Positions 61,388-61,491 of a stretch of DNA of 61,491 nucleotides are shown here, piece by piece. Source of the DNA: Thermoplasmatota archaeon (GTDB lineage Archaea > Thermoplasmatota > Penumbrarchaeia > Penumbrarchaeales > Penumbrarchaeaceae); the NCBI GenBank assembly GCA_029762535.1, contig JARVGK010000018.1:1-61491 (forward strand), written 5' to 3'. The notes below the pieces were generated by a model. It was not told the origin of the DNA, searched no databases, and saw nothing but the letters and a program-made list of their open reading frames with translations. Position numbers and translations under genes: made by a program. The first letter of the stretch is position 1. Each line of letters starts with the position of its first letter.

Positions 61388-61491
61388 TCATTCTTCCGAT
61401 AGGGAGGAACTGGATCCCCTCCTCCACGCTACGAGGAGGATCCCTGCGATCAGAAGGACAAGGATCGATCCCTCGGGGAAGGATATACCTC
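61388..61491 (-). CDS. C-terminal anchor of a surface protein (partial)
   Basis: Read leftward from the window edge, the frame gives GISFPEGSILVLLIAGILLV, AWRRGSSSSLSEE and TGA at 61390-61388. This is a membrane anchor with a short cytoplasmic tail ending in EE. The DNA is about 90% identical to the orphan anchor at 7281-7388 over some 55 bases. The rest of the gene is outside the window. Confidence 0.65.
   Translation of the reverse strand, partial: GISFPEGSILVLLIAGILLVAWRRGSSSSLSEE

Noticed and set aside
1..61491. Use of TAG as pyrrolysine codon, as in Methanomassiliicoccales
   Set aside because: TAG ends several clearly complete genes here (gatE, EamA permease, KaiC-like, PRC-barrel), and no gene shows a conserved in-frame TAG inside it.
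1..61491. CRISPR array or cas genes
   Set aside because: No short regularly spaced repeats were seen; the only regular repeats are the propeller blades (3770-5080) and the two promoter units (59758-59819).

Overview
The window comes from an archaeon, most likely a member of the Thermoplasmatota related to Methanomassiliicoccales or the marine-sediment MBG-D/Thermoprofundales group; this placement is inference. Evidence for an archaeon: sn-glycerol-1-phosphate dehydrogenase, GatE, type II GAPDH, PriL, Nep1, archaeal GlmU, a DacZ-like diadenylate cyclase, SepRS, a presenilin-type protease, and TATA boxes about 25 bases upstream of many starts. Most of the DNA is GC-rich. The left end (about 343-2870) is conspicuously AT-rich.

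Layout. 1-8590 is an accessory island. Two ~330-bp direct repeats encode the same C-terminal protein domain (resembling the end of DUF499-type ATPases) and bracket an AT-rich secreted LamG-like protein, a gene-poor decayed stretch, a giant SBBP-propeller/Fn3 surface protein and two broken fragments. A tRNA-Arg(CCT) gene follows. 8744-20814 is an almost continuous leftward block of housekeeping genes: small zinc protein, PRC-barrel, winged-helix/TerB regulator, slipin, Nep1, HAD phosphatase, endonuclease III, RecJ, SepRS, translin, and a compact FtsX-ABC-FtsX exporter next to a KaiC-like ATPase. One coiled-coil gene in it reads rightward.

20939-34001 holds an EamA permease, large membrane-anchored surface proteins (CARDB; glycosidase-like plus cadherin-like repeats), a DOMON/cytochrome b561 protein, GAPDH, a second KaiC-like protein with a damaged P-loop, and a presenilin/SPP homologue. 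33998-43000 has lipid-stereochemistry EgsA, the diadenylate cyclase beside a wrecked Na+/H+ antiporter gene, a thioredoxin-fold surface protein, GatE and an HD protein. 43063-52548 has GlmU-GlmS (UDP-GlcNAc synthesis), an aminotransferase, amidotransferase-like and V4R-like proteins, RimI, PriL and peptidase T. 52605-59728 has two large surface proteins, one a C11 (clostripain) protease, and a metallophosphoesterase.

The right end carries the clearest unusual structure. An AAA/DUF4143 ATPase gene (59830-61305) sits between two 78-bp near-perfect copies of the 3' end of the metallophosphoesterase gene. Its promoter region consists of two tandem 28-bp units, each a TATA-like core flanked by TGACAA...TTGTCA arms. 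This looks like a small integrated, self-regulated cassette.

Taken together, the cell appears to invest in surface proteins that bind and cut polymers (clostripain, glycosidase-like, LamG, Fn3, PKD and cadherin-like modules), with peptidase T and amino-acid enzymes inside, consistent with a polymer-degrading heterotroph. All family calls are from reading the sequence; no database search was run.
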